DNA from: Chitinophagales bacterium
GTDB taxonomy: Bacteria > Bacteroidota > Bacteroidia > Chitinophagales > Chitinophagaceae
Assembly (NCBI GenBank): GCA_015654695.1
Contig: JAATGJ010000027.1
Span: forward strand, 19,250-83,249
Direction: 5' to 3'
DNA length: 64,000 nt
The notes beneath the pieces are model-generated. The model searched no databases and had not been told where the DNA came from. It saw nothing but the letters and a program-made list of their open reading frames with translations. Shown here piece after piece: positions 36,268-46,430 of the stretch. Position numbers and translations under genes: made by a program. Positions within the stretch are counted from its first letter, which is position 1; every line of letters begins with the position of its first letter.

Positions 36268-37122
36268 TTATTTGTATTGAGAAGCAAAACTTTGTGTCAG
36301 GGTAAAACCTGACTCATCAATACCATATGTAATCGAGTCAATCTTAGTTGTAAAGATGTTGTACATGATCAAAGCCAATGCCGAAGTTCCGATACCTAAA
36401 GCGGTATTATAGAGGGCTTCAGAGATACCCACAGCCAATGCACTTGAATCACCGCCGGCACCAGAGTCGCCAAGGGCAGCAAATGACCTGATCATACCCA
36501 ATACCGTACCTAACAGGGCTACCAGTGTACCGACTGAAGTGATGGTAGAAAGAAATACAAGATTTTTCTGCAGCATAGGTAATTCCAGCGCCGTTGCTTC
36601 TTCTACCTCTTTCTGAATAGATATAACTTTCTGATCCGTACTGATCCCGCTTTCGCTTATCATTTCTTTGTACCGGCGTAATCCTGCTTTCATTACATTG
36701 GCAACAGAACCACGCTGCTTATCACATTCTGACAATGCAGCATCCACATTACGGTTGGCTAAATGATATTGCACCTTCCGGACAAAATCAGCAATAGAAC
36801 CCTTGCCCAGGGCCTTGCTGATAGTTAAAAATCTCTCTATGGAAAAAACGATCACCATTAACAACATACCAATCAGCAGCGGTACAATGATACCACCTTC
36901 ATAGATTCCATGAAGAGCATCTTTTGGTTTGTGGTGTTTAGGCCAAAAACCGCCATCAGAAGATGGCTCTTTAAACCCATCTGCACTACCTAAAATAAAA
37001 CGCCAGATACAATATCCGGCAACGATACAAACAACAGGAGCAATCCATGAAATGGCATTACCGCTTTTTTTGGGTTGAACAGAAGTAGCCTTAACTGTTG
37101 CAGTTGGTTTTGTCTCTGCCAT
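36268..37122 (-). CDS. exbB: MotA/TolQ/ExbB proton channel protein
   Basis: 284-residue inner-membrane subunit that forms the proton channel with ExbD. An N-terminal helix (about 22-44) comes before a cytoplasmic/periplasmic loop, then the first conserved helix (GGIIVPLLIGMLLMVIVFSIERFL) and the conserved pair near LVFLSTITSVGTLVALLGTVLGMI and AVGISEALYNTALGIGTSALALIMYN, with the typical Thr and Pro-free pore residues. It is the first gene of the motor operon. Confidence 0.93.
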   Translation of the reverse strand: MAETKPTATVKATSVQPKKSGNAISWIAPVVCIVAGYCIWRFILGSADGFKEPSSDGGFWPKHHKPKDALHGIYEGGIIVPLLIGMLLMVIVFSIERFLTISKALGKGSIADFVRKVQYHLANRNVDAALSECDKQRGSVANVMKAGLRRYKEMISESGISTDQKVISIQKEVEEATALELPMLQKNLVFLSTITSVGTLVALLGTVLGMIRSFAALGDSGAGGDSSALAVGISEALYNTALGIGTSALALIMYNIFTTKIDSITYGIDESGFTLTQSFASQYK

Positions 37123-37334
37123 GATTGAAATTTTTAGTGTTTTTTAATTTTTAAAATGTAATTAATCAGTCCAGATTTAAGAGGCACAATTCTAAGCAAA
37201 AAATCAAACAAAAGAATAGAGCCTCCCTCTTTTTTTTATAGAAGTGGTTCAAGTTAAGGATTTTTTGATATGCAACAAGTCGGGATAAAAAAATTGATGA
37301 TAAATTCAGGATAAACTGCGGGAATGTGCGCCGG

Positions 37335-38615
37335 TTATTCATACCGGAGCGCCTCGATAGGGTTGAGCCTCCCTGCCTTTAATGCAGGATATAGTCCCGC
37401 CAGCAATCCTACAAGGCTGCAGATGACAATGCCATAGATCACCCAGTTCCATGGCACTACAAATCCGGTATTCAATACAATGGCGAAAAGATTGCCAACA
37501 AGAACACCGAGAACAATACCGAACAAAGCCCCGAGTACACTGATAATAACAGCCTCCAGCAAAAATTGACGGCGTACAACTTTACTTTTTCCTCCTATCG
37601 CTTTAATGAGGCCCACTTCTTTTGTACGTTCTGATACGGACACCAGCATTATATTCATCAGCCCGATGGCAGCGCCTATCAGTGTAATGAGACCAATAAA
37701 TGTAGCTGAAATAGTAAGAAACCCGAGGCTGTTCATCGCCTTTTCGGCAATACTGTCACTCCTGTCCAGTACAAAATTATTTTCTTCTGTCACTGCCAGC
37801 TTACGGATAGCACGAAAACCGCCTTCAGCTTCCCCCATCGCCTGGCTCACATTCAGCAGGTCAGTTGTCATCACCGCTATTACATAAGAATTATTATTAG
37901 GAAAATTTCTTTCGATATTAGTATAACTCGTTACAATAATATTATCACGGCTGAATCCGAAAGAAGATCCCCTGCCTGCCAATACACCCAGCACACGAAA
38001 TGGTATATCATTCACCCTGACCACCGCATTCACCGCTCTTTCCGCATCATCCCTGAAAAGTTTTTTGGCAACATCATAACCTAGCAGGCAGACATTGGAT
38101 CCGGCAGACACATCTGTTTTATTCATGTTGCGCCCTGTCAGCATGGTAAAACCATTCAATGCTACATAATTTTCATCGCCGCCGAAAAGAATAATATCCG
38201 GGCTGGTTTTTCTTTCCTGGTAAGAAGCGATATTATTCCGGTTGCCAAAAATGGAAATACTTTTTACAGCCGGGTAATGAAACCTGTCTAAAAAAAGTTC
38301 CGCTTCATCTTTGGTAATACTCCTTCCCAGGCTTGATTTTTTTTCTTTACGGCTTCCTTTTTTGGACAATTTTACATCACCCCTGTTATTGCCGCCACCA
38401 AAGCGGATATTCATTTCTTTAAACCGGATAGTAAATGCATTGGCCCCAAGGGTAGAAAAGCTTTCTGAAAACTTCTGGTTCATGGCCTGTATAGCGGTGA
38501 TGATACCGATCAATGCCATAATACCAAACGCAATAATGGAAACAGTAAGACCCGTACGAAGTTTATTACTGCGCACCGTACGAAAAGCCAGCGAAAAAAC
38601 ATCTGCGAATTTCAT
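37335..38615 (-). CDS. MacB/FtsX-type ABC transporter permease
   Basis: 426-residue permease. One N-terminal helix (about 18-42) precedes a periplasmic MacB_PCD-type domain (about 45-270). Three C-terminal helices carry the FtsX signature (NIMLVSVSERTKEVGLIKAIGGKSKVVRRQFLLEA; ALKAGRLNPIEALRYE at the end). Such proteins work mechanically across the envelope with a cytoplasmic ATPase to export peptides, antibiotics or lipoproteins. No ATPase gene lies beside it here, so it needs a partner from elsewhere. It lies between nuoN and exbB on the same strand. Confidence 0.87.
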   Translation of the reverse strand: MKFADVFSLAFRTVRSNKLRTGLTVSIIAFGIMALIGIITAIQAMNQKFSESFSTLGANAFTIRFKEMNIRFGGGNNRGDVKLSKKGSRKEKKSSLGRSITKDEAELFLDRFHYPAVKSISIFGNRNNIASYQERKTSPDIILFGGDENYVALNGFTMLTGRNMNKTDVSAGSNVCLLGYDVAKKLFRDDAERAVNAVVRVNDIPFRVLGVLAGRGSSFGFSRDNIIVTSYTNIERNFPNNNSYVIAVMTTDLLNVSQAMGEAEGGFRAIRKLAVTEENNFVLDRSDSIAEKAMNSLGFLTISATFIGLITLIGAAIGLMNIMLVSVSERTKEVGLIKAIGGKSKVVRRQFLLEAVIISVLGALFGIVLGVLVGNLFAIVLNTGFVVPWNWVIYGIVICSLVGLLAGLYPALKAGRLNPIEALRYE

Positions 38616-38699
38616 GGATGAAAAATTAACCGCTTTGCTGACCCGAAATTAAACAAAGAAAACAGACTTCAAGGCAAGATCGTTTATAAACGGTATTTA

Positions 38700-40070
38700 T
38701 CAGAAATAATACCAGTTGAGCAGCAGGTTAGGGAAAATGCCCAGTATAATGATCAGTGCAGCCAGCACTACCAGCGTATATTTGAATACAGGACTGGTTG
38801 TTATAATTCCCGGCTGGCCTTCTTTAAAATACATGGCCTGGATAACACGGAAATAATAATACACACTTACCGCCGCCATTAACACCGCAAAGATCACCAG
38901 CCATAGATGCCTGCCGGTAGCAACAGCAGCCTTAAGCATATAAAATTTAGAAATAAATCCCGCTGTCAGCGGAATACCTGCCAGTGACAATAAAAAGATC
39001 GTAGTAGTTGCCGCCAGTAATGGCTGGTATTTTGCCAGGCCGTTAAACCCGTCAAAGGTATAATCATTCATTTTTATCAATACGGCAAAAATGCCAATAG
39101 TAGCCAAACTATAAGCCGCCGAATAAAGAAGCAGGCCTTCTTTAGCATCCGCATTCATGGCATATAATGATAGCAGCATAAAACCTGCCTGCGCTATACT
39201 GGAATACGCCAGCATTCTTTTTACACTTTGCTGAAATACGGCCGTAATATTACCAATGAATAATGTAGCCGCAGTAATTAAAGCGATCCATATCTGCCAT
39301 TGTGGTTGCAAATTGCCGAAGGCTTCACCGAATAAACGGATAAAGGCGATAAACGCCGCCACCTTAACAATGGTAGCCATAAAGGAGGTGAATACGGTTG
39401 GCGCACCGTCATACACATCCGGTGTCCAGAAATGAAAAGGCGCCGCTGATACTTTGAATGACATGGAAAAAAGTAACAGGATCATTCCTGCGATCATTAA
39501 TGCGCCGGGTTTTTCCGTCATATTTATCTGCGCAGTACTGAATGAACCCACAGAACCATAGATCAATGCGATGCCCATGAGCATAAGACCGGTAGAGAAC
39601 GCTCCAAGTAAAAAATATTTTAATGACGCTTCGTTGCTCTTCAGGTTCTTTTTGTCGCTGCCTGTCAGGATATAAAGAGGAATAGAGATGATCTCAATAC
39701 CCAGGAAAAGTATCAGCAGTGACTGAAAAGAAGAAACAAGAATAACACCGCACAGAATAAAAAATATGAGCGTAAAATATTCAGCGTAGTAGTTGCCTGT
39801 TTTTTCTATATCCCTTGCGGATAAAAGAAGATACACGAACGTTGAGAAGAAGACAATACAATTAAAAAGAAGTGAGAACCTGTCAAAATGCATCATCCCT
39901 GCGGTATTGATCCGGAAAAATGACATGCCGCTCATTTCCAGTATATTCACCACCAGCAACAGGAATAACCCGGTAATCGCAATGTTGCGTACAGCGCTTT
40001 TTTGTTTCAGCATGACACCGCTGAACATCATGATAACTCCTAAAACCGCTGATAATATTAATGCGTTCAT
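38700..40070 (-). CDS. nuoN: NADH-quinone oxidoreductase subunit N
   Basis: 456-residue antiporter-like membrane subunit of complex I, with about 14 helices. The proton-translocating motifs are visible as FLGIEIISIPLYIL (Glu in TM5), SFKVSAAPFHFWTPDVYDGAPT (Lys in TM7 region) and KRMLAYSSIAQAGFML. It is the last gene of the nuo operon, 10 bases after nuoM. Confidence 0.97.
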   Translation of the reverse strand: MNALILSAVLGVIMMFSGVMLKQKSAVRNIAITGLFLLLVVNILEMSGMSFFRINTAGMMHFDRFSLLFNCIVFFSTFVYLLLSARDIEKTGNYYAEYFTLIFFILCGVILVSSFQSLLILFLGIEIISIPLYILTGSDKKNLKSNEASLKYFLLGAFSTGLMLMGIALIYGSVGSFSTAQINMTEKPGALMIAGMILLLFSMSFKVSAAPFHFWTPDVYDGAPTVFTSFMATIVKVAAFIAFIRLFGEAFGNLQPQWQIWIALITAATLFIGNITAVFQQSVKRMLAYSSIAQAGFMLLSLYAMNADAKEGLLLYSAAYSLATIGIFAVLIKMNDYTFDGFNGLAKYQPLLAATTTIFLLSLAGIPLTAGFISKFYMLKAAVATGRHLWLVIFAVLMAAVSVYYYFRVIQAMYFKEGQPGIITTSPVFKYTLVVLAALIIILGIFPNLLLNWYYF

Positions 40071-40079
40071 ACTTACCTG

Positions 40080-41567
40080 TTACTTTCTTAAATACTTATT
40101 TATCTCGGGTTTATCTAAAATACTATTTGTAACATCTGTTGAAACATTTTTTGTGACATCCAAAAATGGCTGTGAATAAATTCCTGCCCAGAAGATCAGC
40201 ACGACAATAATCCCAAGCGCTAATTTCTCATTCAACTTTATATCACTGGTATTCACGGTCAGTTCTACCGTATTTCCATAAAACACTTTACGGATAAGAT
40301 TCAATGTATAGATAGCAGCCAGGATAATACATAGCCCGGCTAACACAGTAAACCAGATATTATATTTCGTAACCGTTGATGTAAAGATGCCTGTAAACAT
40401 CAGGAATTCCCCTACAAAGGCATTAGTCAGTGGCAATGCGATATTGGCCAGCGCGATCACTACAAACAATATTGCCATAGCCGGGGCTTTTTGCGCAAGA
40501 CCGCCAAGCTCTGATATCTTTCTTGTTCCAAATTGTCTTTCTATCAGTTCAATAACTATCCACAACCCGATAATATTGATACCATGATTGAACATTTGTA
40601 TCATCACGCCCTGCATACCAATATTATTGACCGAAAAAATTGTCAAACACATTAAACCTATATGCGCAATAGAAGAATACGCTACTAATCTTTTCAGATC
40701 ATCCTGCCTTATAGCGATCAGTGAAGCATAGATCATTCCCGCAACCGCCATCGTGGAAACGGAATCGCCCCATGCCCAGGAAGCATCTGGTAAAACAGGA
40801 AGCAACCACCGCAATACACCAAACACCCCCATTTTCACCATCACTCCACTCAGGACCATCGTCGTAGCAGTGGGTGATTGCTCATACGTATCAGGCTGCC
40901 AGGTATGAAAGGGGAATATGGGCATCTTAATAGCAAAAGCTATGAACAATAACCAGAAAAGCCAGGTTTGCTCTTTAGCTGTAAGAGAGGCTTTATAAAA
41001 AGATGCGATATCAAAACTAGTGTCCTTTGTATGAAAATAGATATATAAAATACCGACCAGCATTAATAGCGATCCTACGAAAGTATAGATGAAAAACTTG
41101 AACGTAACCTGTATCCTTTTGGGACCTCCCCATTGTGAACATAAAAAATACGCAGGAATCAAAGCGAGTTCCCAGAAGAAATAAAACAACAAGGCATCCA
41201 TGGCGAGGAATACACCCATCATGCCTGCCTGTGCCAGTAACATTAATGCAAAAAAGTTATTCGCTTTTGGATAGTTACTTCTCCAGGTAGAAATAAAAAT
41301 GAGGGGAAACGCCACAGCATTCAGCAGGCAAAGTATTTGACCCATTCCATCAAGCCTTACCGAGAAACTGCTGTTCAATGATGCCATCCACTCTGCCTGG
41401 AAAAACAAGTACTGCTGATCTTTTAAAAGAGTTAATCCAAGTAGTGAGACCGCCAATGTAACCAAAGAAGCAAATAAAGCCCATGAACGGACTGTTCTCT
41501 CATTTTTTAAAAAGAAAGAAGTTAACCCGGTCAGCAATGGAACTAATATCAATAAAACAGGAATCAT
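40080..41567 (-). CDS. nuoM: NADH-quinone oxidoreductase subunit M
   Basis: 495-residue proton-pumping subunit with about 14 helices. Family motifs: FYFFWELALIPAYFL (key Glu), AIKMPIFPFHTWQPDTYEQSPT (key Lys), DDLKRLVAYSSIAHIG and FNHGINIIGLWIVIELIE. It follows nuoL by 20 bases and precedes nuoN. Confidence 0.98.
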   Translation of the reverse strand: MIPVLLILVPLLTGLTSFFLKNERTVRSWALFASLVTLAVSLLGLTLLKDQQYLFFQAEWMASLNSSFSVRLDGMGQILCLLNAVAFPLIFISTWRSNYPKANNFFALMLLAQAGMMGVFLAMDALLFYFFWELALIPAYFLCSQWGGPKRIQVTFKFFIYTFVGSLLMLVGILYIYFHTKDTSFDIASFYKASLTAKEQTWLFWLLFIAFAIKMPIFPFHTWQPDTYEQSPTATTMVLSGVMVKMGVFGVLRWLLPVLPDASWAWGDSVSTMAVAGMIYASLIAIRQDDLKRLVAYSSIAHIGLMCLTIFSVNNIGMQGVMIQMFNHGINIIGLWIVIELIERQFGTRKISELGGLAQKAPAMAILFVVIALANIALPLTNAFVGEFLMFTGIFTSTVTKYNIWFTVLAGLCIILAAIYTLNLIRKVFYGNTVELTVNTSDIKLNEKLALGIIVVLIFWAGIYSQPFLDVTKNVSTDVTNSILDKPEINKYLRK

Positions 41568-41586
41568 ATTATAACTGTCAGCTCGT

Positions 41587-43479
41587 TTATTTTCTCAGGA
41601 AAAATTGCAACACAAATACCACCAGCATGCTCAATACCATCAGGAATATATAACTGCCTACCTGCCCGCTTTGTAACAAGCGTAACTGGCGGCTGCTATA
41701 GTTAACGATCCTGCCAACTCCATTCACAACACCATCAATCACAAATTTTTCAATAAAAGAATTCAGGAAGCCTCCAAACTTATTAAGGGGGTTCACAATG
41801 ATCTTATCATATAATTCATCCACATACCATTTATTCTCCAGCACTTTTCCAAAACCTGCCGCTTCGCTGCGCTGGTAATTCCTGAATTTGAACCAGGCAG
41901 CAATGATCATCGCGATTACAAGCACTGTTGACAAAGCCATTAATCCATACTCAGTAGAATGAGATACAGGAGTTCCTTCATGTGGTTTTATCACCGGTGA
42001 TAAAAATGCGGATAGTTTATCTCCGCCATGCATCAGCGCTTCAGGGATACCCACAAAACCACCGATGATGGAAAGCACCGCTAATATTATTAATGGAATA
42101 GTCATAGCTGCAGGGCTTTCATGCAGGTGATGTTCCTGCTCGTGCGTACCCCTGAACTTTCCGCTGAATGTAATAAACAACAAGCGGAACATATAAAAGG
42201 CTGTCAGCAATGCAGTGAATAAAGCGATACCATATAACACGGGACTTTTCTCAAATGCACTCAGCAGGATCGCGTCTTTGGAAAAGAAACCACTGAATGG
42301 CGGGATGCCGGCAATCGCAATACAACCTACCAGGAAAGTAAAATAGGTGACAGATAATTTTTTACTCAAACCACCCATGTTACGGATATCCTGTTCGCCA
42401 CCCATAGCATGTATCACGCTGCCACTGCCAAGGAATAACAGGGCTTTGAAAAAAGCATGGGTCATTACATGAAAGACAGCGGCTACATAAGCGCCTGTTC
42501 CCAGTGCAAGGAACATAAATCCTAACTGACTTACTGTAGAATAAGCCAGCACTTTTTTAATATCATTTTGCTTCAGTGCGATTGTAGCAGCTAGCAGTGC
42601 AGTAGCCAATCCAACTATTGCGACTATATTCATAGTAGTATGTGACAACGAATACAGCACATTACTTCTTGCGATCATATAAATACCAGCCGTCACCATC
42701 GTAGCAGCATGGATCAATGCAGAAACAGGCGTAGGACCCGCCATTGCATCCGGTAACCACGTATAAAGAGGTATCTGTGCGCTTTTACCTGTAGCGCCAA
42801 CAAATAGCAAAAGCGTGATACCTGTAATATCAGCAGTTGAAAACTTGTTTTCACCAGCAAACTGGAATACATCATGATAGTTTACATTACCCACTTTCTT
42901 GATGATCCAGAAAATAGCTATCAAAAAAGCAAGGTCGCCGATACGGTTCATGATAAAAGCCTTGTTGGCCGCCTTATTGTACTCTGCTTTCTTAAACCAG
43001 TATCCGATCAGCAAATAAGAACATAATCCCACGCCTTCCCAGCCAATGAACATGATAACATAGTTGCCGCCCATTACTAACAACAACATGGAGAATACAA
43101 AAAGATTGAGATAGGAAAAATAACGGCCAAAATGTTCTGTCTTCTCTTCATGCATATAAGAAGCAGAGTAAACATGAATAAGAAAACCCACGCCTGTAAT
43201 AATTAAAAGAAATAAGGAGGAAAGCTGGTCAAGCTGAAAAGCAAAAGGGATACTCAGGTCGCCTACGCTGATAAAATTGAAATAGTCAGCTACATGTGTA
43301 TTACCGTCTTTTACCTGCAGAAACACCCAGATGCTCATGACAAAAGAAGCAAGAATAACACCGCTGCCGATTACTCCTATCGCTGATTTGGATAAATGTT
43401 TCCGTCCCAGTCCATTAATAAGAAAGCCAAGTAATGGAAAGAGAGGTATCAACCAGGCTATTTGTAAAGCATTCTGCAT
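41587..43479 (-). CDS. nuoL: NADH-quinone oxidoreductase subunit L
   Basis: 630-residue distal proton pump of complex I. N-terminal LIPLFPLLGFLINGL, then MFIGWEGVGLCSYLLIGYW (key Glu), AKSAQIPLYTWLPDAM-type motif here as GKSAQIPLYTWLPDAMAGPTPVSALIHAATMVTAG, and NDIKKVLAYSTVSQLG. The C-terminus includes the long lateral helix region and a final membrane helix. Separated from nuoK by a 60-base gap with a strong hairpin. Confidence 0.98.
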   Translation of the reverse strand: MQNALQIAWLIPLFPLLGFLINGLGRKHLSKSAIGVIGSGVILASFVMSIWVFLQVKDGNTHVADYFNFISVGDLSIPFAFQLDQLSSLFLLIITGVGFLIHVYSASYMHEEKTEHFGRYFSYLNLFVFSMLLLVMGGNYVIMFIGWEGVGLCSYLLIGYWFKKAEYNKAANKAFIMNRIGDLAFLIAIFWIIKKVGNVNYHDVFQFAGENKFSTADITGITLLLFVGATGKSAQIPLYTWLPDAMAGPTPVSALIHAATMVTAGIYMIARSNVLYSLSHTTMNIVAIVGLATALLAATIALKQNDIKKVLAYSTVSQLGFMFLALGTGAYVAAVFHVMTHAFFKALLFLGSGSVIHAMGGEQDIRNMGGLSKKLSVTYFTFLVGCIAIAGIPPFSGFFSKDAILLSAFEKSPVLYGIALFTALLTAFYMFRLLFITFSGKFRGTHEQEHHLHESPAAMTIPLIILAVLSIIGGFVGIPEALMHGGDKLSAFLSPVIKPHEGTPVSHSTEYGLMALSTVLVIAMIIAAWFKFRNYQRSEAAGFGKVLENKWYVDELYDKIIVNPLNKFGGFLNSFIEKFVIDGVVNGVGRIVNYSSRQLRLLQSGQVGSYIFLMVLSMLVVFVLQFFLRK

Positions 43480-43485
43480 AATACC

Positions 43486-43533
43486 GAAGTCAGAAGTCGG
43501 AAGTCAGACGCCGGAAATCCGGCCTCTGACTTC
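43486..43533. repeat. Strong intercistronic hairpin between nuoK and nuoL
   Basis: GAAGTCAGA-C-GCCGGA...TCCGGC-C-TCTGACTTC (43500-43533) folds into a stem of about 16 pairs with one mismatch pair. Extra GAAGTC repeats stand just before it (43486-43499). No T-tract follows, so it is unlikely to be a simple terminator; mRNA processing or stability control is possible. Confidence 0.7.
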
Positions 43534-43538
43534 AGATA

Positions 43539-43868
43539 TCAATGTTTAAGTCTGTTTAAAAAATTCACATCTACCGAATGGATATTCCTATACATCATGA
43601 CAATAATAGCCAGCCCAACACTCACTTCCGCTGCCGCTACTACCATAATAAAGAAAACAAATATCTGCCCGTCAATACCAGCCGAAGCATTTGTGGCGCC
43701 ATTCGTTGCGTGGTGCATTTTTGAAAAAGCCACCAGCAATAAATTCACCGCATTCATCATAAGTTCAATGCACATAAAAATAATGATGGCATTACGGCGT
43801 GTGAGTACCCCCACTATCCCGATACAGAATAATGCGATAGACAGAAATATGTAATAATTTATCGGCAT
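43539..43868 (-). CDS. nuoK: NADH-quinone oxidoreductase subunit K
   Basis: 109-residue membrane subunit with three helices. It has [37 protein letters not shown], where Glu in helix 2 and another in helix 3 ([11 protein letters not shown]) are the conserved proton-path residues. Length is standard. It follows nuoJ by about 80 bases. Confidence 0.97.
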   Translation of the reverse strand: MPINYYIFLSIALFCIGIVGVLTRRNAIIIFMCIELMMNAVNLLLVAFSKMHHATNGATNASAGIDGQIFVFFIMVVAAAEVSVGLAIIVMMYRNIHSVDVNFLNRLKH

Positions 43869-43951
43869 AACTAAAAGCTTTCAGCCTTGAGCTCGGGCTA
43901 CGGGCGGCGGAGTCTTTGCTCGCAGCTCATAGCTATTTGTTCACAACTTTT

Positions 43952-44452
43952 CTATTCTTTCTTCCCAATCACCACCGCACCTACCATAGCGCTTAAAAAT
44001 AAAATACTGCTTATTTCAAACGGCACTACGTATGTACTGAACAATTCTCTTCCAAGATTTTTAATCAATCCTATATCCCCTGTCTTTACTTCCGCTGTTT
44101 GTTGTGTTATCTCGCTGCTTTTCAATGCCGCGATAAATACAAGCAATAAACACCCCCCCGCTACACCGCCTGCCAGCTTCAGCCACCTGTTCTTTTTAGG
44201 CTCTGTAGTTTTATTCAGGTTCATCAGCATGATCACAAACAGGAACAACACCATGATAGCACCCGCATATACAATGATATTAACTATAGCGAGAAACTGC
44301 GCATTCAATAATATATAATGCCCGGAAATGGAAAAGAAAGTAGCGATCAGCCACAATACACTGTGTACAGGGTTTTTGCTGGTCACCACCATTAATGCAC
44401 CGAACAGGGCCAGCACCGAAAGAAACCAAAAAAGTATTTGTGTAACGTTCAT
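43952..44452 (-). CDS. nuoJ: NADH-quinone oxidoreductase subunit J
   Basis: 166-residue membrane subunit with five helices. ALMVVTSKNPVHSVLWLIATF, LNAQFLAIVNIIVYAGAIMVLFLFVIMLMNL (pi-bulge helix region) and the C-terminal ISSILFLSAMVGAVVIGK match NuoJ. A G-rich hairpin element abuts its start codon. Confidence 0.96.
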   Translation of the reverse strand: MNVTQILFWFLSVLALFGALMVVTSKNPVHSVLWLIATFFSISGHYILLNAQFLAIVNIIVYAGAIMVLFLFVIMLMNLNKTTEPKKNRWLKLAGGVAGGCLLLVFIAALKSSEITQQTAEVKTGDIGLIKNLGRELFSTYVVPFEISSILFLSAMVGAVVIGKKE

Positions 44453-44454
44453 AT

Positions 44455-44481
44455 ACCCCCCACCCCTAAAGGGGAATTTTT
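44455..44481 (-). repeat. G-rich start-codon element, copy at nuoJ
   Basis: On the minus strand TAAAAATTCCCCTTTAGGGG then TGGGGGGTAT leads straight into the nuoJ ATG. The CCCC/GGGG arms form a short hairpin, and the extra G-run could act as a Shine-Dalgarno-like or G-quadruplex segment. Sister copies stand at nuoI and nuoB. Confidence 0.75.
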
Positions 44482-44556
44482 AAATGCATGATTTCCGAAA
44501 ATTTTTTCATTTTTAAAAGCCTGACAATTATAAAACGCTACAGCCTGAGTCACCCC

Positions 44557-45108
44557 TTAGGAGGACAGAGGTTTCGTTACCCTTTCTCCCACTGCTCTCT
44601 GGTATGCATCCGGGTCCTCTTTAGGATTCGGGATCAGCAGGTCTTCTTTCTTATAAATAAACCCTTTCCTGTCATAGTTAGCCTGGGCAAATGTCTGCGA
44701 CAAATAGATGGCATCTTTGGGACAGGCTTCTTCACAATAACCGCAGAATATACAACGCAGCATATTGATCTCGTATTTAGCCGCGTATTTTTCTTCTTTA
44801 TACAAATGTTCTTCACCAGGTTGCCGTTCCGCCGCTTCCATGGTAATAGCTTCAGCAGGACAAGCAACTGCGCATAAGCCGCATGCTGTGCAACGTTCAC
44901 GGCCTTCTTCATCACGGTTCAGTATCTGCACACCCCTGAACACTTTTGAAAAAGTTCTCTTTTGCTCAGGATACTGGATCGTGACCTTGCGCTTAAACAA
45001 ATGCGAAATGGTAATCCACATCCCCTTGGCAATATTCCACAGGTACAGTTTTTCCAACTGTGTCATTGGACGCCTGTCAACCTGTTTTGCTCTTTGTGTT
45101 AATTGCAT
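44557..45108 (-). CDS. nuoI: NADH-quinone oxidoreductase subunit I
   Basis: 183-residue peripheral-arm subunit that carries clusters N6a and N6b. Two ferredoxin motifs are visible, CTACGLCAVACPAEAI and CIFCGYCEEACPKDAI. The N-terminal amphipathic part (KGMWITISHLFKRKVTIQYP) docks to the membrane arm. It follows nuoH with a 139-base gap. Confidence 0.98.
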   Translation of the reverse strand: MQLTQRAKQVDRRPMTQLEKLYLWNIAKGMWITISHLFKRKVTIQYPEQKRTFSKVFRGVQILNRDEEGRERCTACGLCAVACPAEAITMEAAERQPGEEHLYKEEKYAAKYEINMLRCIFCGYCEEACPKDAIYLSQTFAQANYDRKGFIYKKEDLLIPNPKEDPDAYQRAVGERVTKPLSS

Positions 45109-45109
45109 A

Positions 45110-45138
45110 CCCCTAACCCCTAAAGGGGAATTTAAAAT
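45110..45138 (-). repeat. G-rich start-codon element, copy at nuoI
   Basis: On the minus strand AATTCCCCTTTAGGGG then TTAGGGGT runs directly into the nuoI ATG (45108). Same architecture as the copies before nuoJ and nuoB. Confidence 0.75.
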
Positions 45139-45247
45139 TTCGCAAATATATATTTATTGTTATCATTTCTATCTTCCAGTTCTCCTAAAAGAAGGGCTTC
45201 ATTAACTAAACATGTCAGTCATTATGCACAACTGACCATTTACCAAC

Positions 45248-46324
45248 TCACTTTTTCAACCACAAAATCACGAACGCCGTAATCACCATATTGATCAATG
45301 CCAGCGGTATTAATCTTTTCCAGCCAAGGTTCATTAGCTGATCGAAACGGAAACGGGGAATGGTCCACCGTATCCACATGAAAACAAATACAAAGAAAAA
45401 CGCCTTACCCAGCAATGTGCAAAAACCAATTATCGCTAACCAGTTCTGGTGAATGTTCCAGGTCTCTTCATTGACAAAAGGAAGATCATACCCTCCAAAG
45501 AATAAAGTGGACATCACCACACCGCTGATGAACATATTGATGTATTCAGCGAATAAATAAAAACCCAGCTTCATGGATGAATATTCCTGGTGGTAACCGA
45601 AGTTCAGTTCGTTCTCCGCTTCAGGCAGATCAAAAGGCGTTCGGTTGCATTCCGCCATTGCACATATAAAAAATATAACAAACCCAAGTGGCTGGTAAAT
45701 TACATGCCAGCTCAGCAAGCCGCCCAGGCCACCACCTAGCTGGTGGTTGACGATCACGCTCATCTGCAATGAACCTGTCAGCATCAGCAATGCGATCAAT
45801 GATAAACCCATTGCCAGTTCATAAGAGATCATTTGTGAAGCGCCACGAATTGCTGCCAGTAATGAAAATTTATTGTTCGATGCCCATCCGCCAATCATGA
45901 TACCATATACCCCCAGGCTCACAACACCAAAAATGTAGAGGATACCAATATTAATATCCGCAATCTGTAATGATATATTCCTGTCAAATATGCGCAGTGG
46001 TGTACTCCATGGTATAACAGCGCTGGTAAGTAATGCTGTGATCATCGCCAGCATCGGTCCAAGTACAAAAAGAGCTTTGGAAGAAGCCAGTGGAATGATC
46101 TCTTCTTTGAAAAATAATTTACCGCCGTCCGCCAATGGTTGCAATAAACCGAATATGCCCGCACGATTTGGCCCTATCCTGTCTTGTAAGAAAGCCGCTA
46201 CCTTACGTTCAGCATAAGTGGCATACATAGCTACCACCATGGATAAGGAAACGACCAATCCTACCAGTAAAAATTTTTCCAGAATAAAATACCAGTCAAC
46301 CACGAGTAAATACATACCCTGCAT
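45248..46324 (-). CDS. nuoH: NADH-quinone oxidoreductase subunit H
   Basis: 358-residue membrane subunit that forms the quinone chamber with NuoB and NuoD. Motifs: ERKVAAFLQDRIGPNRAGIFGLLQPLADGGKLFFKEE (shown in part), FALPLGV-type ICAMAECNRTPFDLPEAENELNFGYHQEYSSMKLG region with the conserved acidic loop, and C-terminal RWTIPRFRFDQLMNLGWK. Real start may be the inner Met (46315). It follows nuoG. Confidence 0.97.
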   Translation of the reverse strand: MQGMYLLVVDWYFILEKFLLVGLVVSLSMVVAMYATYAERKVAAFLQDRIGPNRAGIFGLLQPLADGGKLFFKEEIIPLASSKALFVLGPMLAMITALLTSAVIPWSTPLRIFDRNISLQIADINIGILYIFGVVSLGVYGIMIGGWASNNKFSLLAAIRGASQMISYELAMGLSLIALLMLTGSLQMSVIVNHQLGGGLGGLLSWHVIYQPLGFVIFFICAMAECNRTPFDLPEAENELNFGYHQEYSSMKLGFYLFAEYINMFISGVVMSTLFFGGYDLPFVNEETWNIHQNWLAIIGFCTLLGKAFFFVFVFMWIRWTIPRFRFDQLMNLGWKRLIPLALINMVITAFVILWLKK

Positions 46325-46430
46325 CCGCTATGGCGGTCAATTTAAATTTTGAATAATAAAGTTTCCTTTCAAATTCCCTTTGTCCTATTTTCTAATATCT
46401 ATCAAAGTAATATTCATTGTTATTCTACAT

